Source of the DNA: Candidatus Avimonas narfae
Lineage (GTDB): Bacteria; Bacillota; Clostridia; Oscillospirales; Acutalibacteraceae
DNA: 37,630 nt
Reading direction: 5' to 3'
NCBI GenBank assembly: GCA_904395335.1
Contig: CAJFNR010000010.1
Coordinates: 1-37,630 of the forward strand
In this document: in pieces, positions 1-7,591 of the stretch
How the letters are laid out: each line of letters opens with the position of its first letter
How positions within the stretch are numbered: position 1 is the stretch's first letter
Translations under genes and position numbers: made by a program
The notes under the pieces: model-generated
What the model was told of the DNA's origin: nothing
Seen by the model: only the letters and a program-made list of their open reading frames with translations
The model's database searches: none

Positions 1-311
1 CAATTCTCCCTTCTCATTTGTGGTATAATCCGCCCAGGGCCTTTATATTTGAGGATAAACGATGTGATGTGTCCCTGGGCCTGGAGCCGCCCCTTCGGGC
101 CGGTTCCCTTTATCAACTGCTTCCCTGGTAGTGTAGACTTCGATAAATTGTGTTTGCGACAGCAAAAGTCTCTTGATGCACAAATAAACGCAAACCCTGT
201 TCCTTCGTCTATCCGCCGTTCCCTTCCAGTTATTCCCGCCAACCGTTTCCGGGGATGAACCCTCTTTTGCTGCTCATGCTAGGAACAGCAAAAGAAGGAG
301 GCGACTATCGG
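1..311 (+). promoter_or_regulatory. Promoter and long leader of the yqzL-recO-mutS2 operon
   Basis: An extended -10 element (TGG-TATAAT, hexamer at 24-29) is visible; the -35 would lie at the window edge. About 280 bases follow without a convincing gene. Just before the yqzL ribosome site is a 9-bp inverted repeat, CTTTTGCTG (264-272) with CAGCAAAAG (286-294), which could form a hairpin next to the Shine-Dalgarno. There is no T-run, so it is not a terminator. Whether it affects translation is inference. Confidence 0.45.
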
Positions 312-512
312 ATGAAGGATTCCCGTCCCCAGGAATGGTGGAACGCATTTGTCCATACCGGCCGTATCGAGGACTATCTGCGTTACCGCGGAGTGGATAT
401 TTACACCGCCCGCACCGGCAGCTCCCCCGCCGGCAAGGGTCAGGAGGAGGCCGATCCAAGTGCCGCTGACAACTCAAGCCCTGATCATACGGGAGAACAA
501 CAATATCGGTGA
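312..512 (+). CDS. yqzL: YqzL-like small protein
   Basis: A 66-residue protein whose first half (WNAFVHTGRIEDYLRYR, about residues 9-25) fits the YqzL family, short proteins found just upstream of recO in Firmicutes with a W-x-x-F-x-x-T-G-x-I-x-x-Y-L pattern. The ATG at 312 has GAAGGAGG at 294-301. The tail after residue 30 is polar, low in complexity and longer than in the Bacillus relative. Its last 53 bases overlap the start of recO in another frame, which suggests translational coupling. The function of YqzL is unknown; the assignment rests on pattern and position. Confidence 0.7.
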   Translation: MKDSRPQEWWNAFVHTGRIEDYLRYRGVDIYTARTGSSPAGKGQEEADPSAADNSSPDHTGEQQYR

Positions 513-1254
513 AGCGGACCGCTTCGTGACGGCGCTCACCCGGGATCTGGGTGTGGTGCGCGCCTCCGCCCGGGGCGCCCAGCGGATGAAAAGCCGCAAC
601 GCCAGCGCCACCCAGTTGCTGTCCTATTCCCGCCTGAGCCTGATCAAAGGGCGGGAAAAATACATAATCGAGTCCGCAGCGCCGCTGCGGGTTTTTTTCG
701 AACTGCGCAGCGATATCGAACTGACCACTCTGGCGCAGTATTTCTGTGAGCTGGCGGGTGTCCTGGCCCCCCGGGAGGAACCGGCGGAGGATTTTCTGCG
801 CCTGCTGCTCAACGCCCTGCATTTTCTGGGAGCGGAGCCGGGCAAACGTCTTCCCGCTCTCCAGGTAAAAGCGGTGGTGGAGCTGCGTCTGATGACCATG
901 ACCGGGTATATGCCCGATCTTTCCGGCTGCGCCGGCTGCGGCGCGGGAACCGGGCCCACAGCACAGCCGATCCCCCTGTATTTTCAGCCCCAGGAAGGGG
1001 TCCTGTACTGTGCGGAATGCCTCCGGATGCGCTCGAATCGGGAAAGCGCCCTGTCGCCCGCCTTACAAGCGGGACCTGCCCTTCTGGCAGCCATGCGTCA
1101 TATTGCTTATTCGCCTCTGGAACGCTGCTTTTTCTTTTCCCTGGGGGCGGACAGCCTCCGCGCCCTTTCCTCTGTGACGGAAGCCTTTTTGCTGGCGCAG
1201 CTCAACCGGGGCTTTAATACTTTGGATTTTTATCATACGCTGACCGAGCATTAA
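460..1254 (+). CDS. recO: DNA repair protein RecO
   Basis: RecO acts in the RecFOR pathway, binding single-stranded DNA and helping RecR load RecA at gaps. The N-terminus (TTQALIIRE, NIGEADRFVT) is the usual RecO OB-fold opening. The C-terminal part carries a four-cysteine zinc site at about C157, C160, C184 and C187. I chose the GTG at 460 because CAGGAGGAGG sits at 441-450 and the protein then begins where RecO proteins do, giving 264 residues. The reading frame is open upstream to an ATG at 349, but that stretch lies inside yqzL and has no RecO character. mutS2 follows after 24 bases. Confidence 0.92.
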   Translation: MPLTTQALIIRENNNIGEADRFVTALTRDLGVVRASARGAQRMKSRNASATQLLSYSRLSLIKGREKYIIESAAPLRVFFELRSDIELTTLAQYFCELAGVLAPREEPAEDFLRLLLNALHFLGAEPGKRLPALQVKAVVELRLMTMTGYMPDLSGCAGCGAGTGPTAQPIPLYFQPQEGVLYCAECLRMRSNRESALSPALQAGPALLAAMRHIAYSPLERCFFFSLGADSLRALSSVTEAFLLAQLNRGFNTLDFYHTLTEH

Positions 1255-1278
1255 CCTTTTATGGAAAGGATTTTTCCT

Positions 1279-3714
1279 ATGAACCGCGATCATCACGCTT
1301 TGGAACTAGACAAAATTCTGGAACTGCTGGCGGGGGAAACCTCCTGTGAGGACGCCGCCGCCGCGGCCCGGGAGCTGGAGCCATCCCCCTCCCTGTCCGC
1401 TGCACGCCGGCAGATGGAGGATACTGTCGCCGCCTATCTGCTCACCGCCCGATACGGCGGTCCGTCCTTCGGCGGCATCAAAAACGTGGTCAACGCCCTG
1501 CGGCGGGCTGGCGCCGGCGCATCCCTTTCTCCCCGTGAGCTGCTGGACATCGGTGAAACCCTACGGGTCATCCGCTCCCTGTCCGAATGGGGACAGCGCA
1601 ACGGCCGCAGCGAGGGACCCCGGGAAAACGAGGCGGAAGGAAAGTTGGACGACCGCTTCGACGCTCTGACCCCCAACAAATATCTGGAAGAACGCATTCA
1701 GGCGGTTTTTGTCTCGGAAGAAGAAATCGCCGACACCGCTTCCCCGGCCTTGCACGACATCCGGCGGAAAATGCGTTCCACCTCCTCCCGTATCCGCGAG
1801 CAGCTGGATAAAATGATCCGCTCCCCTGCTTATCAGAAGGTGCTGCAGGACCCCATCGTCACCATCCGTGACGGACGGTTTGTGGTTCCCGTCAAGTCGG
1901 AGCACCGGGGTGAGGTCCCCGGTCTGGTTCACGACACCTCTTCCTCCGGCTCCACTGTGTTTGTGGAGCCCATGCCGGTGGTGGAGGCCAACAACGAGCT
2001 GCGGGTGCTGCGCGCCAAGGAGGAAGCGGAGATCGAGCGCATCCTGGCCGAACTTTCGGCGGAGGCGGGTTCCTTCGCCGACGGCATCATCGCCGATTAC
2101 CGCATTGCGGTGGAGCTCAACCTGATTTTTGCCAAGGCCCGTCTGGCCTATAAAATGAAGGCGGGGATTCCCCAGCTGACCGACGACCGCCATATTGTGC
2201 TAAAAAAAGCCCGCCATCCGCTGCTGGATCCCAAAAAAGCCGTCCCCATCGATGTGGAGTTGGGCGGAGCGTTCGACACCCTGGTCATCACCGGTCCCAA
2301 CACCGGCGGCAAAACGGTGACACTGAAAACCATCGGCCTACTGACGCTGATGGCCATGTGCGGCCTGATGCCTCCTGCGGGGGACGGCAGTCGCCTTTCG
2401 GTATTCGATTCTGTACTGGCAGACATCGGCGACGAGCAGTCCATCGAGCAGTCACTGTCCACCTTCTCGGCTCATATGACCAACCTGATCCGCATCCTGA
2501 AGGAAGCGGACAGCGGCAGCCTGGTGCTCACCGACGAACTGGGAGCCGGCACCGACCCGGTGGAAGGGGCGGCGCTGGCCACCGCCATACTGGAACGCCT
2601 GCGGGAGCAAGGCGCCCGTGTCGCATCCACCACCCATTACGCGGAGCTGAAGGTATACGCGCTGCACACCCCGGGGGTGGAAAACGGCAGCTGTGAATTC
2701 GATGTGGCCACGCTGCGCCCCACCTACCGATTGCTGGTGGGCGTCCCCGGCCGCTCCAACGCCTTTGCCATCTCCGAACGGCTGGGCATGGAGCCGGGGA
2801 TTGTGGAGCGGGCACGGGAGCTGGTCTCCAGCGAAAACCAGAGGTTAGAAGACGTGGTCAGCCAGCTGGAAACCCGCCGTCAGGAGTTGGAGGAACAGCT
2901 GCGGATCACGGAGAACGCCCGGGCCGCCGCGCTTCGTTCCGAGGAGGAGGCCGCGGCCAAAACCGCCCGGCTGGAAAAGGAAAAGGAGCGGGAAACCGAA
3001 CGGGCCAAGGCGGAGGCGCGGCGCATTCTGGATCGCGCCCGGGCGGAGGCCCAGCAGCTGATGGACGAACTGGACGAAATCCGCAAGCAGAAAAATGCGG
3101 CGGATTTTGCCGCCAAGGCCGGACAGGCCAAAAGCCGCCTGCGTTTCCGGCTGCGGTCGGCAGAAGAGGCTGCCGATCCGGTGCGGGAGAAACGCCCCGA
3201 TGTGGGATACGTGCTGCCCCGTCCGCTCAAGGCCGGGGACACGGTGCTGCTGGTGGAGCTGGATAAACAGGCCGTGGTGCTAACGCCTCCGGATTCCGGC
3301 GGCAATGTGGAGGTGCAGGCGGGAATCATCCGGACCCGGGTCAATGTCAAAAGCCTCCGCTTGCTGGACGGGCCGGCAGTCACCGCCTCCGTCACGCCCC
3401 GCACCCGGACGGTACGTCCTTCCCAAGTCCAGGCAGCCCGGGGCGGCGTGCGTTCCCGGATGGAGCGGGACATCCACACCGAGCTGGATCTGCGCGGGAT
3501 GACCACGGAGGAGGCTTTGTTGGAAACGGATCGTTTTCTGGATGACGCCGTCCTCAGCGGCATCGAGACGGTCACCATCATTCACGGCAAGGGCACCGGC
3601 GCCCTGCGGAGCGCGGTACAAACCCACCTCCGCTCTCATCCCTCCGTGGCGGAGTTCCGCCTGGGCACCTACGGCGAAGGGGAAAACGGGGTAACCGTGG
3701 TCAAACTGAAATAG
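1279..3714 (+). CDS. mutS2: Endonuclease MutS2
   Basis: MutS2 is a MutS-family ATPase without the mismatch-reading domain. In Firmicutes it is linked to control of recombination and, in Bacillus, to rescue of collided ribosomes. Seen here over 811 residues: Walker A GPNTGGKT at about 339-346, a Walker B region LVLTDELGAGTD, a long charged coiled coil after about residue 515 (rich in E, R and A), and a C-terminal Smr nuclease domain from about 734 with LDLRG and HGKGTGALR. The ATG at 1279 is preferred over the in-frame ATG at 1261 because GGAAAGGA (1263-1270) is correctly spaced for it. Same transcript as recO. Confidence 0.95.
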   Translation: MNRDHHALELDKILELLAGETSCEDAAAAARELEPSPSLSAARRQMEDTVAAYLLTARYGGPSFGGIKNVVNALRRAGAGASLSPRELLDIGETLRVIRSLSEWGQRNGRSEGPRENEAEGKLDDRFDALTPNKYLEERIQAVFVSEEEIADTASPALHDIRRKMRSTSSRIREQLDKMIRSPAYQKVLQDPIVTIRDGRFVVPVKSEHRGEVPGLVHDTSSSGSTVFVEPMPVVEANNELRVLRAKEEAEIERILAELSAEAGSFADGIIADYRIAVELNLIFAKARLAYKMKAGIPQLTDDRHIVLKKARHPLLDPKKAVPIDVELGGAFDTLVITGPNTGGKTVTLKTIGLLTLMAMCGLMPPAGDGSRLSVFDSVLADIGDEQSIEQSLSTFSAHMTNLIRILKEADSGSLVLTDELGAGTDPVEGAALATAILERLREQGARVASTTHYAELKVYALHTPGVENGSCEFDVATLRPTYRLLVGVPGRSNAFAISERLGMEPGIVERARELVSSENQRLEDVVSQLETRRQELEEQLRITENARAAALRSEEEAAAKTARLEKEKERETERAKAEARRILDRARAEAQQLMDELDEIRKQKNAADFAAKAGQAKSRLRFRLRSAEEAADPVREKRPDVGYVLPRPLKAGDTVLLVELDKQAVVLTPPDSGGNVEVQAGIIRTRVNVKSLRLLDGPAVTASVTPRTRTVRPSQVQAARGGVRSRMERDIHTELDLRGMTTEEALLETDRFLDDAVLSGIETVTIIHGKGTGALRSAVQTHLRSHPSVAEFRLGTYGEGENGVTVVKLK

Positions 3715-3849
3715 CCGTTTGCCGCGCTAGGCTTGGAGGAATCAAATGCGTCACTTTCCAGACGCCGGAACCTAAAAGGCCGCCAACAGCTTTTTCCATT
3801 GTCCTTTCTTCGCGGATTAAAAAATCCGGAGTGCTTTCTTCTGATAAAC

Positions 3850-3884
3850 AAAGGGCGGCAGCCTTCTCGGCTGCTGCCCTTTAA
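3850..3884. terminator. Bidirectional terminator between mutS2 and the ABC-2 operon
   Basis: The arms AAAGGGCGGCAGCC (3850-3863) and GGCTGCTGCCCTTT pair with one G-T wobble and are bordered by A and T runs on the two sides. The site lies between convergent genes and can serve both. Confidence 0.8.
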
Positions 3885-3905
3885 CGGTCTGTTCGGGAAC
3901 CCCGG

Positions 3906-4619
3906 CTATACCTTGACCTTATGGAGCAACACGGCGCAAGCCAGGGCCGCTATAAGGAAAATCGACAAAAGCGGCAGCAAAGTCTCCAAACGGAAACCGG
4001 TCTCCGACAGCAGCCGGTATCCCCACGAAGCCGGAAAAATCTTTCCCACTGTCTCCAGTGCTTTTGGCAACAGCTCCATCGGAAACATAATTCCTGAAAG
4101 CATGATAGACGGCAGGAAAACAAGGATGGAAACCATAGAGGTCTTGGCCTGGTCTTTTACAGCCAAACCAATCACGCTGGCGACGCTAAGCGATACCACT
4201 ATCCATACGGCAAGGCAGGCAAAATACCATCCCGGATTTGCCGGAATGGCCGCATCAAAAACCATTGGTGCGGCGATATACAGAAGAAGGCTCATACAGA
4301 AAAGATGGATAAATGCTGAGAGGTTTGTTAAAGCAAACCCCAGCCACAGGGGAACCCCGTTCGCTTTGTAGATCTTTTTTATATCGCTTCCATAGATTTC
4401 CACAAGAGAAGGCGGCAGGCCGATGAGCGCGCCCATTGTCACCCCAAATACCGTCATGGACTGTATGAGCGTGTTCCTTGATTCCGGCATGACGGAGGTA
4501 AAGATCCCTCCCATAATAGCAAAAAACACAAGAGGGACAACATAACAGGTAACAAGCAGGGTTTTGCTCCGTATATCCAGTTTCCACTGCAAGGATACGC
4601 CGTAGAAAAAGGCTCCCAT
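3906..4619 (-). CDS. ABC-2 type transporter permease
   Basis: A 237-residue protein with about six hydrophobic segments and the layout of the ABC-2 permease family (an extracytoplasmic segment after the first helix, then a long helical block). It would pair with the ATPase encoded 3 bases upstream to export a drug, lipid or peptide; the substrate cannot be read. It is the last gene of a MerR-ATPase-permease set and ends just before the terminator at 3850-3884. The family assignment is firm but the substrate is open. Confidence 0.85.
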   Translation of the reverse strand: MGAFFYGVSLQWKLDIRSKTLLVTCYVVPLVFFAIMGGIFTSVMPESRNTLIQSMTVFGVTMGALIGLPPSLVEIYGSDIKKIYKANGVPLWLGFALTNLSAFIHLFCMSLLLYIAAPMVFDAAIPANPGWYFACLAVWIVVSLSVASVIGLAVKDQAKTSMVSILVFLPSIMLSGIMFPMELLPKALETVGKIFPASWGYRLLSETGFRLETLLPLLSIFLIAALACAVLLHKVKV

Positions 4620-4622
4620 CCT

Positions 4623-5432
4623 TCACTCCCCCTTTGCAATTTTCATAAAATGCTGTTCCAGCGAACCGCGGTCTATCTGGATATCGGTAATTTTTATCCC
4701 TTTTTCTTTGTATTCCATCAGCAGTGCAAGCATGGTCTCCCCGATATCCTCCGATTCCAATCGTTCGTTTCCCGCGTTGGTTCGGATAGAAATGCTGTAA
4801 TGCTTCCCCACTCGGTCGTTGAGTTCTTCAACGGTTCCCATAAAGGCGATACTACCCTCCGTCAGAATCGCGATACGGTCGCATAAATCCTCCACTTCGG
4901 CCATGTCGTGGCTTGCCAGCAGGATGGTTTTTCCTTCCTTTTTCAGCTGCCGGATTTGTTTGTGAAGGGAGATTCTGCCTTCCACATCGAGCCCCGCGGT
5001 TGGCTCGTCAAGTATGAGAATATCCGGGTCCCGGATCAACGCAAGGGCCAAATGGAGCCGCCGCTTCTGTCCTGTCGATAATTGATCATACTGTTTCTTT
5101 GCAAATTCACCGATACCGAGAGCATCTAGCATCGCCTTGCCGGGGGAAGCTTTATTCCATTTGGCAAACAAGTCAACGGCTTCCATCGCCTTCATGTGCT
5201 CCGGGAGAGAGGCCGACTGCAGCTGAATGCCCATTCGGCCGTGTATGGATATCCTGCCGCTGTCATATGTTCTTAACCCCTCTATACATTCCAAAGCCGT
5301 TGTTTTCCCGGCGCCATTCACACCGAGCAGCGCAAAGATTTCGCCCCGATATACGCGAAAGGTCAAATCCTTTAACACGGCGCGGCTTCCGTAGCTTTTC
5401 TGTAATCTGTCCACCAGTATAGCTTCTGTCAT
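4623..5432 (-). CDS. ABC transporter ATP-binding protein
   Basis: A 269-residue nucleotide-binding subunit of a CcmA/NatA-like exporter. Walker A GVNGAGKT at 37-44, signature LSTGQKRR, Walker B ILILDEPTAGLD and an H-loop ASHDM are all intact, so it should hydrolyse ATP. About 60 residues follow the core, as in drug-export ATPases. Its start overlaps the stop of the MerR gene by 4 bases (ATGA), and the permease follows after 3 bases, so the three genes are translationally linked. Control by the MerR protein is inferred from this arrangement. Confidence 0.9.
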   Translation of the reverse strand: MTEAILVDRLQKSYGSRAVLKDLTFRVYRGEIFALLGVNGAGKTTALECIEGLRTYDSGRISIHGRMGIQLQSASLPEHMKAMEAVDLFAKWNKASPGKAMLDALGIGEFAKKQYDQLSTGQKRRLHLALALIRDPDILILDEPTAGLDVEGRISLHKQIRQLKKEGKTILLASHDMAEVEDLCDRIAILTEGSIAFMGTVEELNDRVGKHYSISIRTNAGNERLESEDIGETMLALLMEYKEKGIKITDIQIDRGSLEQHFMKIAKGE

Positions 5433-6229
5433 TCTGTTTCCCTCCGGAACGGGTCAACACCCAGTTTGGTAAAATACGCATCCAAAGCCCGCCCGATATA
5501 GGCATTGGCAAGGGCTTGCTTCTCTTTCCATTTGGGGTCCATGCCTTCAAATTGTCCAAGCCTAACAAGGTTCGCCAGCATACTCATATCGCCGCCGGTA
5601 AATTCCGTTATCATATCCCAATAGGCTTTGGCAAAGGCTTGCCCCTGTTCGCTGTCAGCGGGGACACCGGCATTTTGGAGCCGTATCGCTTCCTCCTGCC
5701 GCTGCATAAAGGTATTCATAAACGCTGTGCCGCTGTCCCTGTCAAAGCGGCGGCGGATATGGTCAAGCGTTTGATCGTCAAAGTGCTTGATCAGCCAATA
5801 ATAATCATTTTTCATCTGCAGATTCACAATGATGTCCGCGTATTTTTTGAAATTAACCGACTGCATTTGCAGCACTTCCGCGCGCAGAGCTTCCAGTTCC
5901 CTCAAGGATTCGGACAGGGTTTCTATTTTCTGTCGAACAGCAGCGGCCTGTTCCTCAAGGGCATCGGCGATTTCTGCCGGAGTATCCAGTGAAATCAGCC
6001 GATTTTTTATGTCGTCTAAGGAAAAGCCCAGGTGTTTAAGCGACAGAATCTGATGGAGCTTTACAATATCCCGGTCGGTATACAGCCGGCGCCCTCCCTC
6101 GCTGACGCAAGAGGGAGAGAGCAGCCCTTCCCTGTCGTAGTACTGCAGGGTTCGGACCGTCACGTCCATTTTCTTCGCCACCTCGCCCACGGTCATATAT
6201 CCCTGCGGTATTGCCCGGTATTTTTCCAT
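5429..6229 (-). CDS. MerR-family regulator with TipAS-like ligand domain
   Basis: Residues from about 12 to 80 form a MerR winged helix (YMTVGEVAKKMDVTVRTLQYYD, then a GGRR...YTDRD wing). A coiled coil follows (about 85-130), then a helical C-terminal domain with a FTGGD element and the spacing of TipAS-type drug-binding domains, which trap amphipathic antibiotics. I chose the ATG at 6229 (266 residues) because GGGAG at 6240-6244 is 10 bases away; the in-frame TTG at 6235 would be too close. Its own promoter has the 19-bp spacer and palindrome typical of MerR targets, so it likely activates itself and the two exporter genes behind it. Confidence 0.87.
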   Translation of the reverse strand: MEKYRAIPQGYMTVGEVAKKMDVTVRTLQYYDREGLLSPSCVSEGGRRLYTDRDIVKLHQILSLKHLGFSLDDIKNRLISLDTPAEIADALEEQAAAVRQKIETLSESLRELEALRAEVLQMQSVNFKKYADIIVNLQMKNDYYWLIKHFDDQTLDHIRRRFDRDSGTAFMNTFMQRQEEAIRLQNAGVPADSEQGQAFAKAYWDMITEFTGGDMSMLANLVRLGQFEGMDPKWKEKQALANAYIGRALDAYFTKLGVDPFRRETE

Positions 6230-6250
6230 TTCCAATCATCTCCCGCCTAT

Positions 6251-6281
6251 AGTATAGCTCATGACGCAGCGTCATGAGCAA
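6251..6281 (-). promoter_or_regulatory. MerR-type promoter with 19-bp spacer and palindromic operator
   Basis: On the minus strand TTGCTC (6276-6281) is followed by exactly 19 bases and then TATACT (6251-6256). The spacer holds a perfect inverted repeat with 11-base arms (GCTCATGACGC and its complement) around one base, 6257-6279. A 19-bp spacer with a dyad inside is the hallmark of MerR-activated promoters. Confidence 0.85.
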
Positions 6282-6384
6282 GAGCTTTCGGAATTCCGGC
6301 CGCCATAAATTTCGAGGATATCCCCTCATACCGCTTTGGGTCAGTCCGTTTTCTGCAGGGCGCGCTTTCGGTCAGGTGAACAAA

Positions 6385-6444
6385 ACAGCCCCCTTGCCTT
6401 CTCCGCGAAACACATGCCGAATAGAGAAAGCAAAAGGGGGCTGT
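6385..6444 (-). terminator. Likely terminator of the XRE gene
   Basis: The arms ACAGCCCCCTT (6385-6395) and AAGGGGGCTGT (6434-6444) pair perfectly. The loop is long but has an inner stem (GCCTTCTC with GAGAAAGC, one mismatch). On the minus strand it is followed by TTTTGTT. It lies downstream of the XRE gene. Confidence 0.55.
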
Positions 6445-6509
6445 CTGTCCGTTACCCGTGAGGGATCCCGCTTATCCGCCGTCAAATCGTGGTTGCCCAC
6501 AGGAAGAAT

Positions 6510-6836
6510 TCAATGGTTGTCTACGAGAAATTCCACCACCTTCAGGATTTTCATCTGATCCCTGTGCTGGAGCCTGTAAAACCTTTCCGTCAGAAAGGAG
6601 AGCTTGAGCCGGTAGGTCTTATGGTTCACCTGATCCAGAATCTCGTCCGCTGATATCCCCAGCGCATTGACAATCCCTATGAAATTATCTAGGGACGGGA
6701 GGGTGAGTCCCCGTTCAATTTTGGAAATCGCCGCCGGGCTCATCCCCACTTTTTCCGCCAGCTTTTCCTGGGTAAAGCCGGCGGATTTTCGCGCATCCTT
6801 CAAGCAGTGACCCAGTTCCTTTTTATCCACTGTCAT
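6510..6836 (-). CDS. XRE-family (Cro/CI) transcriptional regulator
   Basis: A 108-residue protein with an N-terminal helix-turn-helix (about residues 8-62: LKDARKSAGFTQEKLAEKVG, then SPAAISKIERGLTLPS) and a short helical tail of about 40 residues that may dimerise. Only a weak AGGA precedes the ATG. Three copies of TAACCTA (or its complement) lie between its start and the divergent MarR gene and could be its binding sites. No toxin-like or metabolic partner adjoins it, so its target is unknown. Confidence 0.82.
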   Translation of the reverse strand: MTVDKKELGHCLKDARKSAGFTQEKLAEKVGMSPAAISKIERGLTLPSLDNFIGIVNALGISADEILDQVNHKTYRLKLSFLTERFYRLQHRDQMKILKVVEFLVDNH

Positions 6837-6848
6837 GCTCTTTTGTCC

Positions 6849-6962
6849 TAACCTACCCCCAGCGGGCCGGCATGCGGCAGCTCTATTTGCTCTCGTAAAA
6901 ATTGTATTTTTCCCTGTATGCCGGCCAAGGGTATCGTTTCTTTATAGGTTAAGTATAACCTA
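6849..6962 (-). promoter_or_regulatory. Repeated TAACCTA half-sites upstream of the XRE gene
   Basis: TAACCTA occurs at 6849-6855. A 7-bp inverted repeat TAGGTTA (6945-6951) / TAACCTA (6956-6962) lies about 90 bases further up, with a -10-like TATACT (minus strand, 6952-6957) at its centre. No good -35 was found. A second inverted repeat, GGCCGGCAT (6865-6873) / ATGCCGGCC (6918-6926), lies between. Use as an autoregulatory operator is inference. Confidence 0.45.
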
Positions 6963-7049
6963 GGATTCCGCAGCGGTACACATATTAAAGTCCTATATTC
7001 TGGTAATTTCATCCTTATTCTTCTCAATAATCCTTTTTCAGAAATCCAT

Positions 7050-7091
7050 TTGACATCCATTGTTGTCCAGGCTTATAATTAGCAAGCTAAT
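7050..7091 (+). promoter_or_regulatory. Promoter and MarR operator of the MarR/ABC exporter operon
   Basis: TTGACA (7050-7055), an 18-base spacer and TATAAT (7074-7079) form a near-consensus sigma-A promoter. The inverted repeat ATTAGC-AA-GCTAAT (7078-7091) overlaps the -10 and probable start of transcription, as expected of an operator that blocks polymerase. Binding by the MarR protein encoded 40 bases downstream is inferred. Confidence 0.85.
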
Positions 7092-7131
7092 CATTGCATT
7101 ATATAATCTTTGTCCGAATGGAGGGGATTTG

Positions 7132-7560
7132 GTGGACACGCCCTTTACCATTGTCATGTACCGTACCTTTCACGCCCAGAGAAACGCCATTCGCCCCGGT
7201 ATGGCTGACATTGGCCTATCGCCCGGACAACCCAAAATCCTGCACTACCTCCTGAACCACGACGGCTGTATGCAGCGGGAGCTGGCGGACGCCTGCGATA
7301 TTGAACCGGCCACGGTATCCCGTCTGCTGGATAAAATGGAGGAGGACGGTCTGGTGCGACGGGAGATCCCGCCCAAACGCACCCGTGCCTGCTGCGTTTC
7401 CCTGACGGATCGGGGCCGGGAGGCTCACGCCCTCTGGCACCGGCTCTGCCTGGAAACGGAGAATCACGCCCTGCAGGGCTTTGACGACGAAGAGCGGACA
7501 AAATTCCGGGAATATCTCAACCGCATGTACGGCAATCTTACAGGCAAAAGCCTGAACTAA
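7132..7560 (+). CDS. MarR-family transcriptional repressor
   Basis: A 142-residue winged-helix regulator. The recognition region reads MQRELADACDIEPATVSRLL followed by a wing with PPKRTR, and helices at both ends would form the dimer interface. The GTG at 7132 is chosen because GGAGGGG (7120-7126) is well spaced; the frame is open back to an ATG at 7060, but that part overlaps the promoter and operator. It is first in a three-gene operon with two ABC half-exporters, so derepression by a transported drug or metabolite is the likely logic. Confidence 0.88.
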   Translation: MDTPFTIVMYRTFHAQRNAIRPGMADIGLSPGQPKILHYLLNHDGCMQRELADACDIEPATVSRLLDKMEEDGLVRREIPPKRTRACCVSLTDRGREAHALWHRLCLETENHALQGFDDEERTKFREYLNRMYGNLTGKSLN

Positions 7561-7591
7561 CCCTATCCCCACAAGAAGGAGGCGGCTTATT

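Noticed and set aside
49-258. 69-residue frame at the left edge
   Set aside because: It needs a TTG start with no spaced ribosome site, the sequence has no protein-like pattern, and it lies in the operon leader.
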